Positions 44,801-55,761 of a stretch of DNA of 64,000 bases are shown in pieces (the stretch's first letter is position 1; each line of letters begins with the position of its first letter). The position numbers and the translations under genes are program-made. The notes beneath the pieces are model-generated. The model saw only the letters and a list, made by a program, of their open reading frames with translations, was not told the DNA's origin and searched no databases. This DNA is from Paraburkholderia madseniana (GTDB lineage: Bacteria > Pseudomonadota > Gammaproteobacteria > Burkholderiales > Burkholderiaceae): contig NZ_VOSW01000010.1 in NCBI RefSeq assembly GCF_009690905.1, positions 62,001 to 126,000 on the forward strand, given 5' to 3'.

Positions 44801-45727
44801 TCAGGTGTCGGCGCGGCGCGGCCCGACCCACGGCAGACGTTTGACCACGCCGGTGGCAAGTGCGGTGCCGACGAGAATCACGCCGCAGCCTTCCAGCATG
44901 CCCGGCGACACGGTTTCGCCGAGAAACAGGGCACCCCAAAGAATGCCGAAGATCGGAATCACGAAGGTCACGGTAATCGCGCGTGCCGGCCCGGCCACCG
45001 CGATCAGATGGAAGAACAGCATGTACGCGACGCCGGTACACGCGATGCCTAGCGCGATGACCGCGCCCCACGCGTGCAGCGAGATCGGCGCGGCAGGCCA
45101 GTAGATCACCGCGAGCGGCAGCAGCACGATGGTGGCGCCGGTCATCGTGCCGGTCGCGACGGTCAATGCGTCGACGCCGGTCAGATGGCGCTTCGTGTAA
45201 TTGGCGGCGATGCCGTAAAGCAGCGTGGCACCGAGCGCGGCGGCGGCCGCGAGCGCGGTGGTCACCGGGGTGGCGGCCGAGCCGTTCGGCGTGGCGATCT
45301 GATCCCACACCAGCATCAGGACGCCGAGAAAGCCGATCACGAGACCGAGCGTGCGCAGCGCGCTCAGGCGGTCGCGCAGCCACAGGAAGCCGACGAGCGC
45401 GCCCCACAGCGGGGTGGTCGCATTGATCACGGACGTTACGCCCGCCGACAGCGTCAACTCGGCATACGCGAACAGGCAGAACGGCGCCGCCGAATTCAGG
45501 ATACCGACCACCAGCAATGGAAACGCGCGCGTGCGCAGGATCTTCGCGGACTCGCGCAGCGGCCGCCGCGCAATCAGGACGACGGCTAGAAAGGCCGCGC
45601 CGATGCCGACGCGCAACGCCATCAGCGGCGCGACGCCGAAGTCGGTTACGCCGACGCGGATAAACAGAAACGAGGCGCCCCACAGGGCGGCCAGGATCAG
45701 CAGTTGCAGCAGGTTTTTGGCATTCAT
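44801..45727 (-). CDS. DMT-superfamily EamA transporter
   Basis: A 308-residue inner-membrane protein with ten hydrophobic segments in two EamA repeats; motifs NATTPLWGALVGFLWLRDRLS and the later FVIPIFGILWGALFLGETV occupy the equivalent end of each repeat. Members export amino acids or other metabolites. The start at 45727 is a plain ATG after a weak purine stretch. Downstream of the stop (44641-44800) there is no gene but an imperfect ~35-bp direct repeat. Confidence 0.88.
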   Translation of the reverse strand: MNAKNLLQLLILAALWGASFLFIRVGVTDFGVAPLMALRVGIGAAFLAVVLIARRPLRESAKILRTRAFPLLVVGILNSAAPFCLFAYAELTLSAGVTSVINATTPLWGALVGFLWLRDRLSALRTLGLVIGFLGVLMLVWDQIATPNGSAATPVTTALAAAAALGATLLYGIAANYTKRHLTGVDALTVATGTMTGATIVLLPLAVIYWPAAPISLHAWGAVIALGIACTGVAYMLFFHLIAVAGPARAITVTFVIPIFGILWGALFLGETVSPGMLEGCGVILVGTALATGVVKRLPWVGPRRADT

Positions 45728-46082
45728 TGTGTCGTGCGCCGCGCGCGGTTGAGTCGAGACGCCTGTGCATCGTAGCAGCGCGATTGCGCGAAACGTTTCA
45801 GGCTGGAATGAAACGGCAAGATTCGGGGGATGGAGGACGTCTGGTAGTCGTTATCGTATGCGCGGTCGAGCCGACCGCAAAACGAGCAATTCTCACGCTA
45901 ATGTGAGAAAAATTGCGATGAGATCGGTGAGGTGAGTTATCAGGTGTAGGCCCGACGGGGTTGGCGCCTGTGAAGCGTGAATTATATTGCGGCAACGCAC
46001 CAGTGATCCTGGCCCATCACGCAAGTTGCCGCTTCAAGGAATTAGCAGGCGCGTGCCATTACGTCGATGGGCCAGGCGCGTC
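45728..46082. other. Intergenic gap with one inverted repeat
   Basis: No gene seen in these 355 bp. A hairpin-forming dyad TCTCAC-gctaat-GTGAGA (45891-45908), with flanking GCAAT/ATTGC-like arms, lies 165 bp upstream of the EamA gene on the leftward strand and could be an operator or a weak terminator of the lactate permease. Confidence 0.4.
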
Positions 46083-47684
46083 TCAGTGCGGGATCATCCC
46101 CTGCAGGAAGTTCTGCTGCAGCCAGACCAGCACGCCGAGGATCACCGTCAACAGAATCGAATGCTTGAAGGTCTTGGCGAACACGACGCCTTCCTTGCCT
46201 TTGAGGTCGGTTGTCGCCACGCCGGTCGAGATGTTTTGCGGCGAGATCATCTTGCCCATCACGCCGCCCGACGAATTGGTCGCGGCCATCAGGATCGGGT
46301 TCAGATTCAGTTGATGGGCCGCTACCACCTGCAGGTTGCCGAACAGCGCGTTGCCCGAGGTGTCGCTGCCGGACAGGAATACCGCGACCCAGCCGAGGAA
46401 CGCCGACACCAGCGGAAAGAACGGTCCGACCGACGCGACGCCGAGCCCGAGCGTGTAGGTGAGGCCCGAGTAGTTCATCAGATAGGCGAGCGCGACGATG
46501 GTCGCCACCGTCAGAATGGCGATGCGCGTCTGGACCCACGTGTCGGCAATGGCCTTGCCGAATTCGCTCGCTCCCAGACCCGTCACGAACGTCGTGATGA
46601 TGGCGGCCACCAGAATCGCCGTGCCGGTCGCGAGCGGCTGGAAGTCCCACACCGCGCCGTATGGCGTGTTGTACAGCGTGATGAACACGGCCTTGTCGAG
46701 GCCCGGCCACGGTACCTTGACGTCGCCGATCAGGAAGATTTTGGCGATGGTCCAGACGATAACGACCGCCGAGACGATGATCCATGGATACCAGCCCTGG
46801 CCGCCGCTGATCTTGCCGCGTACCTCGCCCACGCGATCGATGTTGATCGCGAACTTTGGATCGACGGCGGGCCTCCATACGCGCAGGAACGCGATGGTGA
46901 GAATCAGCGACACCATCGACGACAACACGTCGGTCAGGCTGTAGTTCACGTAGTTCGACGCGACGAACTGGGTCAGCGCGAAGCTCGCACCGGACACCAG
47001 CAGGACCGGCCACACGCGCAGCATGTTACGAAAGCCCGCATAGACGCCGATCACATAGAACGGCAGCAGGAAGGCGAAGAACGGCAACTGGCGGCCGACC
47101 ATCTTGGCGAGCGAATCGGCCGGCAGGTGCGTGACCGCGCCGAGCACGGTGATCGGCACGCCGAGCGCGCCGAAGGCAACCGGCGCGGTGTTGAAGATCA
47201 GCGTGAAGGTGAGTGCTTCGAGGGTCGGAAAACCGAGCAGGATCAGCAGCGAACTGGTGATCGCGACCGGCGTGCCAAAGCCGGAAATGCCTTCTAGCAG
47301 CGCGCCGAACGAAAAGCCGATCACCACCAGCACGACGCGGCGGTCGTTCGGCAGGTTATCGATCATCCACATGCGGAAGGCGGCGAAGCGGCCCGAGCGC
47401 TGCGAGATGTTGTAGAGCAGGATCGCGGTGAACACGATCCACATCACCGGCCAGCAGGCGAACACCGCACCGTTGGCCACTGATGCGGCCGCGAGTCCGA
47501 CCGGGAACTGCCAGACGAAAATCGCCACGATCAGCCCGACGATCAGGCCCGCGAGCGAGGCCTGCCAGGCTGGCCGGCGCGCCCAGCCGAGCAACAGCAA
47601 CACGACGATGATCGGCAAGGCCGCGACCAGGAACGAGAGCGGTAGCGAATTGCCGACGGGTGTGAGTAGTTGGTGAAACATCAC
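46083..47684 (-). CDS. lldP: L-lactate permease (LctP family)
   Basis: A 533-residue inner-membrane symporter with about 13 membrane segments; GALLEGISGFGTPVAITSSLLILLG and the late SGSDTSGNALFGNLQ and NSSGGVMGKMISPQN motifs are diagnostic of LctP/GlcA lactate/glycolate permeases. Start at ATG 47684 behind AAGGAGACGTG. No lactate dehydrogenase gene is adjacent. It imports lactate (and probably glycolate) with protons. Confidence 0.93.
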   Translation of the reverse strand: MMFHQLLTPVGNSLPLSFLVAALPIIVVLLLLGWARRPAWQASLAGLIVGLIVAIFVWQFPVGLAAASVANGAVFACWPVMWIVFTAILLYNISQRSGRFAAFRMWMIDNLPNDRRVVLVVIGFSFGALLEGISGFGTPVAITSSLLILLGFPTLEALTFTLIFNTAPVAFGALGVPITVLGAVTHLPADSLAKMVGRQLPFFAFLLPFYVIGVYAGFRNMLRVWPVLLVSGASFALTQFVASNYVNYSLTDVLSSMVSLILTIAFLRVWRPAVDPKFAINIDRVGEVRGKISGGQGWYPWIIVSAVVIVWTIAKIFLIGDVKVPWPGLDKAVFITLYNTPYGAVWDFQPLATGTAILVAAIITTFVTGLGASEFGKAIADTWVQTRIAILTVATIVALAYLMNYSGLTYTLGLGVASVGPFFPLVSAFLGWVAVFLSGSDTSGNALFGNLQVVAAHQLNLNPILMAATNSSGGVMGKMISPQNISTGVATTDLKGKEGVVFAKTFKHSILLTVILGVLVWLQQNFLQGMIPH

Positions 47685-47824
47685 GTCTCCTTCTTTGTTG
47701 TTCGATTCGACGCGGGACTACGCACTACGGGGCGCGTCGCTCTGGCAGGACCGATGGGCGCCGGCGGCGCGTCGAAGACGTGCCGGGTCGCTTATTTAAA
47801 CAGGTACTGCGTGTGGCTTTCCCA

Positions 47825-47852
47825 AGCATAGGGCCCGATTGGAGCGCGTCAA
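47825..47852 (-). promoter_or_regulatory. Probable lactate permease promoter
   Basis: On the leftward strand TTGACG, 16-bp spacer, TATGCT, 140 bp before the permease start. The remainder of the gap 47685-48081 shows no gene; CTGTCCCG/CGGGACAG arms (48014-48048) may form a weak stem after the neighbouring lipoprotein gene. Confidence 0.5.
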
Positions 47853-48081
47853 GAAGGGAAAGTACGGGCGAAGGAGAGAAAGGGGCGCCGCGTCTTGCTT
47901 GGCGGGATCGTCGCGGCGTGATGCGCGTGAGGCCCGTCTGGCGCGGCATGGCCCGTGCTGGCGGGTAGGCCGACTTTCGGGCAGCGGGGTTGCGCGAGTT
48001 GTGAGGCATGGGTCTGTCCCGCGCCTGACAGTCGCGGGCACGGGACAGTCAAAGCAGATCAGCAAGATCCGGCTGCGAGAC

Positions 48082-48612
48082 TCAGTGCCAGTGACCGTGG
48101 CCACCCCAGCCACCATGGCCACCCCAGCCACCATGGCCTCCCCAGCAGCAGCCGAAACCGACGCCGATCGAAACCGACGGGCCATACCAGCCCGGATAGC
48201 CGTAATAAGCCGGATAGGCCGGGTAGACCGGCGGCGGATAGTAGACGGGATAAGCGGGGGCAACGTACACGGGCGGCGGCTGAGCCACCGCGTAAGTGGC
48301 CGGCTGGGATTGCGAATTGGCTCGCGCCTGCTGCGCCGCCTGAGCCTGCGCCTCGGCCTGCTGCTGTTGCGAGGTGGCCGAATCTCCGGCCGTCCCGAGG
48401 GGGACTTCCTGCTGGACGCCATTGGCCGGAACGGTGCCGTAAGCGTAATAGGGGTAGTAGCCTGGATAGTAGCCGTACGGGTAGTAGCAGCCGGACAGCG
48501 TCAGCACACAGGCCACGCCGGCCAGCGCGATGCCAGTTTGGGAAAGACGGGGCAAGCCGCGCGGCAGCCGCTGGCTGATTGCGCAAAGAGAGTTGATGAC
48601 GGGGGACTTCAT
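48082..48612 (-). CDS. Tyr/Pro- and Gly/His-rich lipoprotein
   Basis: A 176-residue protein starting at ATG 48612 behind CAGGAGCACGTC. Signal peptide with lipobox LSGC; mature part begins with Tyr/Pro/Gly-rich YYPYGYYPGYYPYYAYG, then a Gln-rich stretch, then PPPVYPAYPAYYGYP and a terminal GGHGGWGGHGGWGGHGHWH. The DNA for this tail is an 18-bp tandem repeat (about 2.5 copies, 48096-48145). The His-Gly tail could bind metal ions; function unknown. Confidence 0.75.
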   Translation of the reverse strand: MKSPVINSLCAISQRLPRGLPRLSQTGIALAGVACVLTLSGCYYPYGYYPGYYPYYAYGTVPANGVQQEVPLGTAGDSATSQQQQAEAQAQAAQQARANSQSQPATYAVAQPPPVYVAPAYPVYYPPPVYPAYPAYYGYPGWYGPSVSIGVGFGCCWGGHGGWGGHGGWGGHGHWH

Positions 48613-48872
48613 GACGTGCTCCTGGTTACATCGGACGCCGCCATCCGGGGCGTAGTGGCTTGAGCTTACGCCGCGGCAGCGCCAACAGGATTGCAAAACC
48701 GTAACGGCTTATTTCACGTCATTGCAAAGCATTTTGCGAAGCACCCGGCATGGCGCTGGTCGCGTACGCAATGTGCCCGCACGCCCGTCGGTGCGGGCAA
48801 GTTCGTTGTTGGCAGTTGATACATTTGATGTCCTGCGCGGGCGTCCCTTGAACGCGTCGCCAGTGCTTGCGC

Positions 48873-49085
48873 TTACTTGCCGACCTGATTACCTATGATG
48901 CCGCCTGCTGCCGCACCGCCAATCGTCGACAATGCATTGCCGCCGATCAGCCCGCCTGCGGCGCCGCCTACACCCGCGCCGATCACCGTATCGCGTTGCC
49001 GCGTGGTCATGTTGTCACACGCGGAAAGACTTGCGACAACCGCGACGATCGCAGCGAACGTACCGAGTTGACGAATCGATTTCAT
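48873..49085 (-). CDS. Glycine-zipper lipoprotein (OsmB-like)
   Basis: A 70-residue protein starting at ATG 49085 with GGAG nine bases upstream. Signal peptide ends in lipobox SLSAC; the mature part contains a glycine-zipper 2TM motif (VIGAGVGGAAGGLIGG ... GGAAAGGIIGNQVG). Family members such as OsmB are small osmotically or stress-induced outer-membrane lipoproteins. Stands alone. Confidence 0.8.
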   Translation of the reverse strand: MKSIRQLGTFAAIVAVVASLSACDNMTTRQRDTVIGAGVGGAAGGLIGGNALSTIGGAAAGGIIGNQVGK

Positions 49086-49270
49086 GATGCTGACTCCATT
49101 CATTGTGTTTGGAAAATGCTTCGTGGAAGTGGACAAATCACCCCCGTCCTTACATTTGATCTTATCGCCGCAGCCCGTATCCGGATGTGTGAGCTTGTCA
49201 GCAAGGTGTCGGTTTCGTAATCAAATGTTTCCCTTCTATCAGCATGCGGCGTGCCTGCCCGCGCAGAAAC

Positions 49271-49294
49271 GCAAAAAGCCCGCCAGTGGCGGGC
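49271..49294 (-). terminator. Intrinsic terminator of thiC
   Basis: Stem GCCCGCC / GGCGGGC (49278-49284, 49288-49294) with a 3-nt loop; the A run on its left (49273-49277) is a U tract on the leftward strand, 70 bp after the thiC stop. Confidence 0.85.
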
Positions 49295-49366
49295 TTCGGT
49301 GCTGCAATACCGTGACGCAGAAGGTTCGAATGGCGGGCGCGCGCTAATGCGCCCGCGATCCCTACC

Positions 49367-51501
<2,135 letters not shown>

Positions 51502-51662
51502 TTAGCAGCGCACACGATACACCGCCCGGGCGTTGCTTGGCAACCCGTCTTGAAAAAGTCAGATGTCGGAGATAACGCCGGTCAGCCACGCACTATTCTT
51601 ATTGTGATAGGGCTGCCGGGGATGATGCGGCGCAGCAGTTCTGCGTCGCGAATGCGCTTCGC

Positions 51663-52073
51663 TTACAGCGTGAAATCGTCGGCAGCTTCGGGCTGGAACA
51701 GGATTTTTTCGAGCTTCAACACTTTCTCCGTGCCGCTCGGCGGCGTGAAGCGGATGCGTTCGCCGCGTTTGGCGCCGAGCAGCGCAAGACCGACCGGCGA
51801 AAACACGTTCAGGCGGCCGTGTGCGAAGTCCGCGTTGGGCGGATAGACAACCGTCCAGGTCATCTGCTCGCCGCTGGCTTCGTCGACCAGCGTGGCTTGC
51901 GAATTCATCGTGACGACGTTCGCGGGGATGTCGCGCGATTCGACGATCACGGCGCGTTCCAGGACGTCGTCGAGCATGTCTTGCAATTTGGCGTCGGCGC
52001 CGGGCGCGGCCGCGTGCTTTTCAAGACGGGCGACGTCGAGTTCGGTGAGGTAACAGGTTTTCGTCTTTTTCAT
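51663..52073 (-). CDS. rnk: Regulator of nucleoside diphosphate kinase (Rnk)
   Basis: A 136-residue Rnk-type protein: short N-terminal coiled coil (LTELDVARLEKHA ... LQDMLDDVLERA) and a GreA/GreB C-terminal FKBP-like domain (VTMNSQATLVDEASGEQMTWTVVYPP; FSPVGLALLGAKRGERIRF). Lacks the long GreA coiled coil that enters the polymerase channel. In E. coli Rnk modulates RNA polymerase and nucleoside diphosphate kinase level. Monocistronic. Confidence 0.9.
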   Translation of the reverse strand: MKKTKTCYLTELDVARLEKHAAAPGADAKLQDMLDDVLERAVIVESRDIPANVVTMNSQATLVDEASGEQMTWTVVYPPNADFAHGRLNVFSPVGLALLGAKRGERIRFTPPSGTEKVLKLEKILFQPEAADDFTL

Positions 52074-52601
52074 GACGGGTTCTCCAATTCGATCTGCATG
52101 TAAAGGGACAGCGTGCGGATGAGATTTGCCCGGAGCCCGACGACGCGGCCCCGGTAATGGAGGGGAATTGCGTCAGGTCGGGCGCCGGGCGGCGAGAAGC
52201 GGGAGCGTTCGGGACGGCTGGCCGGCGTGAAGCGTCGCGATGTCCGCGCGCGCGCAACCGGTTGCGCGGCGGGGGCGCAAGCGGGTGATGGCTCGGGAGA
52301 ACGGAACGCGCATCGGGATAGCCGGCAGAGTGCGAAAAGTATTGGGGGAGCGTCGGAAGAAAAGCCTGATCGACGCAATCGAAAGGTGAATGTTAGCACG
52401 GGCCGGGTGTCTCTTTAATTGCCGCCGGGAGGTGCCGTGGATACGCGCTGCGGCGTGTCGATACCGCACTTGGTCATTCAAGGCCGTCGCCGCGCTGCCG
52501 TTAATCCGCCTGTAGGGGCGGCCGTTGCCCAGTCGAGCGACCGGCGGTGGGCAGCGCGTCAATGGCGCGATGCGGTTTGAGACGGCTTAAGGAGAGTGCT
52601 G
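52074..52601. other. Long intergenic region with an 18-bp perfect palindrome
   Basis: No gene supported in these 528 bp. CGCGCAACCGGTTGCGCG (52251-52268) is a perfect palindrome about 180 bp upstream of rnk on the leftward strand, a candidate operator or RNA hairpin. Confidence 0.5.
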
Positions 52602-53081
52602 ATGAAAACGGGAATGGGGCGGTTTGGGGGGCTCAGCGCGGTCGCGGCGACGGCAACGCTGGTTGCGCTGGTTGCAGCGCCAATGTCGGCGGTGGCCGCG
52701 AATGGTGGAACGATCAGCTTTTCGGGCGCGATCGTGGCGCCACAACTGGCGATTTCGGCGGCGCCGGCCGGGGCACGTGTCGATGCCAGGGGCGCGCGGC
52801 TCGAGCAGTCGGGTTCAGCGGTCATGCTGACCTTTAGCGCCGCGCCGGGCGTGGCGACGGGCGCCGATGTCGCGCTTCAGGTGAACAGCGGCGCGACGGC
52901 GCGTAATGGTAATGCGCTGGGTGATGCGCTGACTGAGCGTTTTGTCGACAGCCATGGACGCGTGTTTCGCGCGGGCAGTGATGGGCACTACCGGGTTGGC
53001 CGCGATGGCGGGGTGTTGTCGCTTGCACCGAAGAATGCGGGGCAGGATACCCGGGTGACGGTTGTCGTGAGTTACGACTGA
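52602..53081 (+). CDS. Exported fimbrial-subunit-like protein, orphan
   Basis: A 159-residue protein starting at ATG 52602 behind TAAGGAGAG. Signal peptide to about residue 34 (ending AVAA). The mature start NGGTISFSGAIVAPQLAI resembles the G-x-I-x-F-x-G-x-I strand of type 1 fimbrial subunits, and the C-terminal DTRVTVVVSYD resembles a terminal beta strand, but no usher or chaperone gene is nearby and fimbrial cysteines are absent. Family assignment tentative. Confidence 0.6.
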   Translation: MKTGMGRFGGLSAVAATATLVALVAAPMSAVAANGGTISFSGAIVAPQLAISAAPAGARVDARGARLEQSGSAVMLTFSAAPGVATGADVALQVNSGATARNGNALGDALTERFVDSHGRVFRAGSDGHYRVGRDGGVLSLAPKNAGQDTRVTVVVSYD

Positions 53082-53272
53082 GGCACCCTCCGCGGGGCGC
53101 TTTGGGGCGGTTCGCCCGCAAGCGTACAGACACGCCGCGCCCCGCGGGGTATAAACAGCATGGAACGGTCTCGACCGTAGGCGCACGACCCGAACAAAAA
53201 TAAAAAATCAAAATCGGCTGTCATAAGCGGTCTCGTGGTTCGACAAACGTGCAGATCCTGATGGAGCACGCC

Positions 53273-54103
53273 ATGCAAACCGCACGAACCCGCCGAGACA
53301 ATCGGCATGTCACGCGCGCAATCGCGCTAGCCGTAGCGCTGACAACCCTCTCCGCCAGTGGCCTTGCAAGCGCGGCCGGCGCCGTGTGCACGTCGCATAG
53401 CCCATCGCACCGCGTAGCGCTGGTGGAGCTCTACAGCAGCGAAGGCTGCAATAGCTGCCCGCCCGCCGACAACTGGCTGGGCCAGTGGAAAAACAGCGGT
53501 GCAACCCAAAGCATCGTGCCATTGGCGCTGCACGTGGACTACTGGAATAACCTCGGCTGGACCGACCGCTTCTCGCAACATCGCTTTACTGAGCGTCAGC
53601 AAACCCTCACTGACCTCGCTGGTGGCCACACCATCTACACGCCCGAAATCTTCGTATCGGGCCGCGAACTGCGTAGCTGGTCGCAACGCGACAGTTTCCA
53701 GAGCCGCGTCGGCCAGGTCGTCGCCGAACCGGCGCAGGCGAACGTGGCGCTTGAACTGAAACCCCAGGCGAAGGGCGCCTTCAATGTCGATGCGCAATTC
53801 ACCAGCAAGGCGGCAGACACCACGGCCCCACTGAACGCCTATGTCGCGGTCTACCAGAACGCGTTGAACTCGCAGGTCAGAGCAGGGGAAAACAGCGGCG
53901 CAACGCTGCATCACGAACGCGTCGTGCGGCAATGGATCGGCCCCGTGCCGCTGGTTGCCGGTAACGCGCAGATCCGCCGCGATATCCGCATCGACGATGC
54001 CGATGCTAACGCCCCGGCTGACCACTTCGGCGTCGTCGCCTTCGTCGAAAACGCTGCGACCGGCGACGTGTTGCAAGTGGGCGAGCTCGCTGCCTGCAAC
54101 TGA
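53273..54103 (+). CDS. DUF1223 thioredoxin-like exported protein
   Basis: A 276-residue periplasmic protein, start taken at ATG 53273 with GGAG seven bases upstream (in-frame ATGs also at 53249 and 53261). Signal peptide to about residue 34 (SGLASAAGA). The family hallmark LVELYSSEGCNSCPPADNWL holds a CxxC motif in a thioredoxin-like fold, followed by LHVDYWNNLGWTDRFS. First gene of a four-gene redox group (cytochrome b, molybdoenzyme, Met-rich protein); could be a thiol oxidoreductase serving it. Confidence 0.88.
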   Translation: MQTARTRRDNRHVTRAIALAVALTTLSASGLASAAGAVCTSHSPSHRVALVELYSSEGCNSCPPADNWLGQWKNSGATQSIVPLALHVDYWNNLGWTDRFSQHRFTERQQTLTDLAGGHTIYTPEIFVSGRELRSWSQRDSFQSRVGQVVAEPAQANVALELKPQAKGAFNVDAQFTSKAADTTAPLNAYVAVYQNALNSQVRAGENSGATLHHERVVRQWIGPVPLVAGNAQIRRDIRIDDADANAPADHFGVVAFVENAATGDVLQVGELAACN

Positions 54104-54148
54104 TCGCGCGACGACCCCGCAGCGCTCCCCATTTCATCGGAGATTCTC

Positions 54149-54787
54149 ATGGCCACGCCTCATGCTCTTAGCAAAACCGCTCCGCCCGCCACGCCGAAGA
54201 GCGGCACGATTCATCCGGTGTGGGTGCGCGTCACGCATTGGCTCAACGCACTCGCGGCCATTCTGATGATGCTGTCCGGCTGGCGCATCTATGACGCCTC
54301 GCCGATCTTCAAAGGCTTCACGTTCCCCACGGGAATCACGCTCGGCGGCTGGCTCGGCGGCGCGCTGCAATGGCACTTCGCGGCGATGTGGCTGCTGGTC
54401 TTCAACGGCTTGCTGTATCTCGTGCTGAATCTGGCCAGCGGGCGCTTCGTGCGCAAGTTCCTGCCGGTCTCGCCGCGCGCCGTGCTGCACGACTTCATCG
54501 CCGCGCTGACCGGCAAGCTCTCGCACGCCGATCTGCGCGTCTACAACGCGGTGCAGAAATTCGCTTATCTGTTTGTCGTCTGCGATCTGATCGTTCTCGT
54601 ACTCTCGGGCCTCGCGATCTGGAAATCGGTGCAGTTTCCGCTGCTGCGCGAGCTGATGGGCGGCTACGACAACGCACGCATCGTCCACTTCTGCGCCATG
54701 TCACTGATGGCCGCGTTCATCGCCGTGCATCTGGTGATGGTGGCCCTCGTGCCGCGCTCGCTGCTGGCGATGCTGCGCGGACGCTAA
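54149..54787 (+). CDS. Cytochrome b561-type membrane subunit
   Basis: A 212-residue inner-membrane protein with four or five hydrophobic helices. Candidate haem-ligand histidines: WVRVTHWLNALAA, LQWHFAAMWLLVFNG, and IVHFCAMSLMAAFIAVHLVM. This matches prokaryotic cytochrome b561 (PF01292-type) that feed electrons to, or accept them from, periplasmic molybdoenzymes. 42 bp before the sulfite-oxidase-like gene, 45 bp after DUF1223. Plays the part of MsrQ for MsrP. Confidence 0.88.
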   Translation: MATPHALSKTAPPATPKSGTIHPVWVRVTHWLNALAAILMMLSGWRIYDASPIFKGFTFPTGITLGGWLGGALQWHFAAMWLLVFNGLLYLVLNLASGRFVRKFLPVSPRAVLHDFIAALTGKLSHADLRVYNAVQKFAYLFVVCDLIVLVLSGLAIWKSVQFPLLRELMGGYDNARIVHFCAMSLMAAFIAVHLVMVALVPRSLLAMLRGR

Positions 54788-54829
54788 GCGGCTGACCCAC
54801 GGATATGCAAAGCCTAAGGACATCGAATC

Positions 54830-55633
54830 ATGACCACGCCTGATACAAAACTCGATCGAAAGCTTGCCGCTATGCCTGACAACACGCTCGACCGCGAATC
54901 GATCCTGATCGACGCACGGCGCGAACTCGCGATGCCGTCGCGGCGCCTGTTCGGCAAGCGGCTTCTGACGCTCGGCGGCCTGTCGATGCTGACGGGTTGC
55001 TCGCTCACCGACAACGATTCTGTCAACGCGTTCCTGACGGCCGTGTCGCGCCTGAACGACCGCGCACAAGCCGCGCTGTTCGATCCAAAGCAACTCGCGC
55101 CAACCTACACGGAAGCGCAAATCACGCGGCCGTTTCCGTTCAATGCGTTCTACGGTATCGACGACGTCCCCGATGTCGACCCCTCCGACTACAAGCTGAA
55201 GATCAGCGGCCTCGTCACCGGTCAGCGCGTCTGGACCTTGCCCGAGTTGTACGCGCTGCCGCATGCCGAGCAGATCACGCGGCATATCTGCGTGGAAGGG
55301 TGGAGCGCGATCGGCCGCTGGGGCGGCACGCCGTTTGCCGATTTTCTGCGGCGCATCGGTGCGGACACGAGCGCGAAGTACGTCGGCTTCAAATGCGCCG
55401 ACGACTACTACGAAAGCATCGACATGCCGACCGCGCTGCATCCGCAAACGCTGCTCACATTTTCGTACGACGGCGAACGCCTGCCCGCGAAATACGGCTT
55501 CCCGATGAAGCTGCGCATGCCGACCAAGCTCGGCTACAAGAATCCGAAACACATCGTCGAGATGTTCGTCACCAACACGTATCCCGGCGGCTATTGGGTC
55601 GACCAGGGCTACAACTGGTTCGGAGGCTCTTGA
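54830..55633 (+). CDS. Sulfite-oxidase-fold molybdoenzyme (YedY/MsrP-like)
   Basis: A 267-residue molybdopterin oxidoreductase of the SUOX superfamily. Tat signal SRRLFGKRLLTLGG (residues about 40-53) followed by LTGC, a possible lipobox. Mo-ligating Cys in RHICVEGWSAIGRWGG; pterin-contact motif KCADDYYESIDM and C-terminal GYNWFGG. It is shorter than true sulfite oxidase and lacks the dimerisation domain, as in YedY/MsrP, which reduces methionine sulfoxide in periplasmic proteins. Its partner cytochrome lies just upstream and a Met-rich protein gene just downstream. Confidence 0.87.
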   Translation: MTTPDTKLDRKLAAMPDNTLDRESILIDARRELAMPSRRLFGKRLLTLGGLSMLTGCSLTDNDSVNAFLTAVSRLNDRAQAALFDPKQLAPTYTEAQITRPFPFNAFYGIDDVPDVDPSDYKLKISGLVTGQRVWTLPELYALPHAEQITRHICVEGWSAIGRWGGTPFADFLRRIGADTSAKYVGFKCADDYYESIDMPTALHPQTLLTFSYDGERLPAKYGFPMKLRMPTKLGYKNPKHIVEMFVTNTYPGGYWVDQGYNWFGGS

Positions 55634-55761
55634 CGCGCGCGGGTCGGCGCGTGCAATGCCGGACGCGCGACCCCGGGCGGCAGAAGCTTCGGAAGTACCC
55701 CGGCACAAGGTAGAAACCAGAAGCCGGGTCAGATTCATCCACCACAAAACGGAGTCATCCC

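Noticed and set aside
44631..45770. 379-codon leftward frame overlapping the EamA gene
   Set aside because: Arg/His-rich shadow; the EamA frame has clear membrane helices. Kept only as a clue to the direct repeat downstream.
47796..48663. Several overlapping frames on both strands near the Tyr/Pro-rich lipoprotein
   Set aside because: They are frame shadows; only the frame with signal peptide and lipobox is credible.
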